64,000 bases of DNA. Source: Bog-473 sp963850095. GTDB taxonomy: Bacteria > Actinomycetota > Acidimicrobiia > Acidimicrobiales > RAAP-2. Both the position numbers and the translations under genes were made by a program. The stretch covers positions 481,312-545,311 of the forward strand of contig CAWKJX010000014.1 in NCBI GenBank assembly GCA_963850095.1, given 5' to 3'. The notes beneath the pieces are model-generated. The model was not told the origin of the DNA and made no database searches. It saw only the letters and a program-made list of their open reading frames with translations. Positions 61,228-64,000 of this stretch are shown here, piece by piece; position 1 is the stretch's first letter, and each line of letters opens with the position of its first letter.

Positions 61228-63300
61228 TCAAGGGGTGATGTCGACGAAGCGGGGTTGGTACTCGTGGTCGTCTTGCTCCAGCGAACTCAAACCGTTGGAC
61301 GAATCGATGCTGTAGGACGCCACGAGTCCGTCGGCGGTGAGTTCGGGATGGAACGTAGCCATATAGGCGATTTCGTTGGAGTAAGTTGCTGTCTCGGGGA
61401 TTGTGTAGGCGTTGGCCGACCAGCTCCAGGGACCCGTCGGCGAGCATGAGAACGTGAGGTACAGGTAGTAGTCGCTCCCTGAACCGCCCACTCCCACCCC
61501 CATGAAGCCGCTTGCGTTCTCGAGGGGGATGATGCCGTTGACCAGCGGGGTCGCCGTGACCGCGGCATTGAGTTCACCGGAAACCCAGCTCGATCCATTC
61601 CAGTAGGTCCACTGCGAGAAGTCCAGCGTCTGTCCAACTGGCACGCGGGCGACCTTCAACCCATACCAGATACCAGCGTTTGTGTTGAAATCGATGCCGT
61701 AGATGTAGTCGTACCCGCCGCTTTGGACCATGGCGTTGCCCCACTGAGTCCACCGGTCGGTCGGGACGTCTTCGACCGAGCTCAGGGTTGGGGTGCCCGA
61801 GGCCAGTGACAAAATCGCTATGGCGGATCGACCTGTGTAGGTGCCGAAGATGCTCCCTGACTGGGATGTGAGCTCTTGCACGAAGACGAGTTGCTGGCCG
61901 TCCTCCATGTACGTCGCGCCAATCTGCCACCCGTCACCCGGGTTCTCCGTATCGGGCAGCAGTCCCGACGGGGCGCTGGAAGTGCCAGCGAGGTTGGATT
62001 CGAGATCAGGCATGGTGCCGACGAGCTCACTGTCGTCGACCAGTCCCTTGAAGTTGGTGATCTGGCCGTTCTCTGCTGCGGTACCGGCCAGAGTGTCGCC
62101 GAAGACGAAGGCTTCTTGCCCGTTCGGCAGCGCGGTTGAGAACCCGGCGTCGCCGCCGATCCAGCCGGGTCCGCTCTGGTTGTCGACGAGCGAGTCCAGC
62201 GAAGCATCGGGTGTCACTGTCGGAAGCGTGGTCGGCGCGCAGTCATCGCTGGACGGACCGCCCTGGATGTCCGCCTCGTCGTAGCCCGTCGTCATCGGGG
62301 GCACGACGCCCTGCGTCGTCGTGGTGGTGGTGCTCGTCGTGGTCGGCGGAATGGCCGTCGTCGTGGTGCTGGTGGGCGTCGACGTGGTTGGGCTCAGCGT
62401 TCCGCCGGCCGATGTCGCTGGCAACGGATCCGGCCCGAACGTCTGCTCACCTCCGTTTGCGGTGACCAGTCCATATCCACCACTGGAGGGAGCGACGACC
62501 ATGCCCAAGACGCTCGAACCCGTGCCGCCGAGCGAACCGTAGTACAGCGCGTCGCCGAACGTGAACACGCCGCCGTCGGAGGCGACCATCCAATAGCCTC
62601 CGTTATCGGGTGTCGCGGCCATGCCCACAATTGGCTGGTCGAGTTGGATGGATCCGGTGGAACCGAAGAAGGCGGCGTCACCGTAGGAGAAGATTCCACC
62701 GTCGGAAGCGACGAGCCAGTAGCCGCCCCCGTCGGGCGTCGCCGCCATGCCCACAATGGGCTGGTTGAGTCGGATGGATCCCGTCGAGCCGAAGAAGCGG
62801 GCGTCTCCATAGCTGAAGATGCCACCGTCAGAGGCGACGAGCCAGTAGCCGCCCCCGTCGGGCGTTGCCGCCATGCCCACAATGGGCTGGTTGAGTCGGA
62901 TGGATCCCGCCGAGCCGAAAAATTTGGCGTCTCCATAGCTGAAGATGCCACCGTCAGAGGCGACGAGCCAGTAGCCGCCTCCACTGGCCGTGCCCGTCAT
63001 GCCCACAATGGGCTGGTTGAGTCGGTCTCCCGAGCCGCTCGGTGATCCGAGCTGGAGCGCATTGGCATGTGGTTCGACGTCACCGGAGGGCGTGGCAGTC
63101 CAGTAACCACCGCTCGGATCGGCGGCCAAGAGCCGACCCCCCCCGTACTGCCGCGCTGCGCTCGGCACGGCACCTGACGTACCCGAGGTAGCGGTGCTCG
63201 CCACCAGCGCCATGAGAAAACCGCCCACGAGTGTCACAACAAGGGCCAAGTAGCACCGGCGTGTCCACCGCAGGCGCGGTGTACACCCCATCAATCGCAT
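61228..63300 (-). CDS. Secreted repeat plus propeller protein, paralogue 3
   Basis: 690 residues from ATG 63300, which has AGGAGGGGG (63305-63313) upstream. Signal segment YLALVVTLVGGFLMALVAS; then 42-residue repeats (~95-265) of the form GYWLVASDGGIFSYGDA-FFGS-G-IRLNQPIVGMAATPDG; then a Thr-rich linker of the TSTPTSTTTT type (~300-335), typical of secreted wall proteins; then the shared C-terminal domain (QSGPGWIGGDAGFSTALPNG, FVFGDTLAGTAAENG, DSELVGTMPDL, WTYWNGSSWVSGEL, EIAYMATFHPELTADG, terminal EYQPRFVDI). Closest in layout to 39537. Convergent with the FkbM gene and borders module B. Function unknown. Confidence 0.82.
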   Translation of the reverse strand: MRLMGCTPRLRWTRRCYLALVVTLVGGFLMALVASTATSGTSGAVPSAARQYGGGRLLAADPSGGYWTATPSGDVEPHANALQLGSPSGSGDRLNQPIVGMTGTASGGGYWLVASDGGIFSYGDAKFFGSAGSIRLNQPIVGMAATPDGGGYWLVASDGGIFSYGDARFFGSTGSIRLNQPIVGMAATPDGGGYWLVASDGGIFSYGDAAFFGSTGSIQLDQPIVGMAATPDNGGYWMVASDGGVFTFGDALYYGSLGGTGSSVLGMVVAPSSGGYGLVTANGGEQTFGPDPLPATSAGGTLSPTTSTPTSTTTTAIPPTTTSTTTTTTQGVVPPMTTGYDEADIQGGPSSDDCAPTTLPTVTPDASLDSLVDNQSGPGWIGGDAGFSTALPNGQEAFVFGDTLAGTAAENGQITNFKGLVDDSELVGTMPDLESNLAGTSSAPSGLLPDTENPGDGWQIGATYMEDGQQLVFVQELTSQSGSIFGTYTGRSAIAILSLASGTPTLSSVEDVPTDRWTQWGNAMVQSGGYDYIYGIDFNTNAGIWYGLKVARVPVGQTLDFSQWTYWNGSSWVSGELNAAVTATPLVNGIIPLENASGFMGVGVGGSGSDYYLYLTFSCSPTGPWSWSANAYTIPETATYSNEIAYMATFHPELTADGLVASYSIDSSNGLSSLEQDDHEYQPRFVDITP
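62560..63030 (-). repeat. 126-bp coding tandem repeat in paralogue 3
   Basis: Units beginning GAAGAT at 62689, 62815 and 62941 are exactly 126 bases apart; the last two differ at only a few positions over most of their length. A further diverged unit extends to about 62,560. This is the same repeat family as in paralogue 2 at 40750-41210. Confidence 0.85.
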
Positions 63301-64000
63301 GTATCCCCCTCCTGGCCGGCGCGACCTGCCGCGTCGGAGCCCGACTAGCTCTACCGCCGCGACTAGACCACTGTGGACGCTGACGGGTTTGGGGAACTGC
63401 GTCAAGCATTCACGCTGCATGCGCTGCAGCGCCCACCGCGTCGCAACCTTTCAGAAACGACAGATAGCTCAAACGGCAGTGTCATCGCTGTCGCCGGGCT
63501 CGGCATGGCCCCGGTCCAATAGCCCACTATCACCTGGTCCCGGGAAAGGCTTTGGGGTCGTGCGCTTCTGGGGCGTTCGAAACGAGGGATGCACTCGCTA
63601 CTCGGATTGCTCGCGAGCGTGTCGATACGTGCGGCCCTCAATGCCAGTGGGGTTCCATCTGCGGGACTGGCGATGGTGCCGGGGCCAGCCGACCGGTATC
63701 GGGATATCTACGAGGCCCGGCACCCCAAAGTGATACGACGCTCAGCGACCATCGCTTCGCGTTTGAGGGAGATCGGGGTTATCTCCGGTGCATGTTCTGT
63801 TCATGGCGGGTGGGAGGGCTCCGTCGGCGCCAAGATGGCTGGGCGGGGCAGGGGCCGGGGGCGGGCCGGCCGTCCTCGCCGTCGCCGAATGTGGCTACGT
63901 CAACCCTCCGGGCGCTTTCTTGGATTGAGCACCGAGGGCCTGCCAGGGCACTTGCTGGCTGTAGCCGAGGTTTGGCTTGCACGTTGGTAGCGTCGGTGCC
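63301..64000. other. Terminal region, no supported gene
   Basis: 700 bases upstream of paralogue 3. In-frame segments such as DRYRDIYEARHPKVIRRSAT (about 63690-63750) and, in another frame, VLAVAECGYVNPPGAFLD ending at 63928 look protein-like but do not join in one frame and match no family I know. They may be a short decayed or frameshifted gene. Confidence 0.35.

Overview
The window is high-GC bacterial DNA. It most likely comes from an uncultivated actinobacterium of the class Acidimicrobiia, though this placement is inferred. The support is a PIG-L deacetylase of the mycothiol type, several F420/flavin luciferase-like oxidoreductases, an ECF sigma/anti-sigma pair, AftD-like giant arabinosyltransferases, many GTG starts, and secreted proteins built from a 42-residue 'GYWLVA-DGG-FSYGDA' repeat that I associate with this class. 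No rRNA, tRNA, CRISPR array, phage or transposase gene was recognised.

Positions 1 to about 25,000 read as a very GC-rich housekeeping and lipid/redox region. It opens with the tail of a polyprenol-phosphate glycosyltransferase and a rhamnosyltransferase-like enzyme. A two-lobed aspartic protease, short-chain dehydrogenases, luciferase-like oxidoreductases, a quinone reductase, acetyltransferases, DNA-3-methyladenine glycosylase, an acyl-CoA synthetase and an aldehyde dehydrogenase follow. A translationally coupled minus-strand operon runs thioesterase, luciferase-like oxidoreductase, thiolase, FabH-like synthase, nucleotidyltransferase. Next come threonine aldolase, a PIG-L deacetylase, ECF sigma and anti-sigma, and adenosylhomocysteinase with a foldable leader. 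Many genes here are split by single-base frameshifts that neighbouring frames repair exactly, which looks like sequencing error rather than decay.

Positions 26,000 to 63,300 form a lower-GC cell-surface island with large intergenic gaps. It holds two paralogous glycan-assembly modules. Module A (29,074-39,511) contains a flippase, a DPM1-like GT2, a GT4, a methyltransferase, an AftD-like enzyme and a sulfotransferase. Module B (49,105-60,080) contains a degenerate methyltransferase, GT2, a second methyltransferase, the intact methyltransferase paralogue, AftD-like enzyme, and a flippase fused to GT4. Between and around them lie a multi-pass membrane protein, a secreted sulfatase, a GT4, a nucleotide-sugar epimerase/dehydratase, an FkbM methyltransferase and a secreted RCC1-repeat protein.

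Three paralogous secreted beta-propeller-like proteins (27,590, 39,537 and 61,228, all minus strand) sit at the borders of these modules. My reading is a locus for synthesis, export, methylation and sulfation of an arabinan-like surface polymer, with associated secreted propeller proteins. The most unusual non-coding feature is a ~35-nt-period array of hairpins capped by GNRA tetraloops at 13,861-14,030. The last 700 bases hold no gene I can support.
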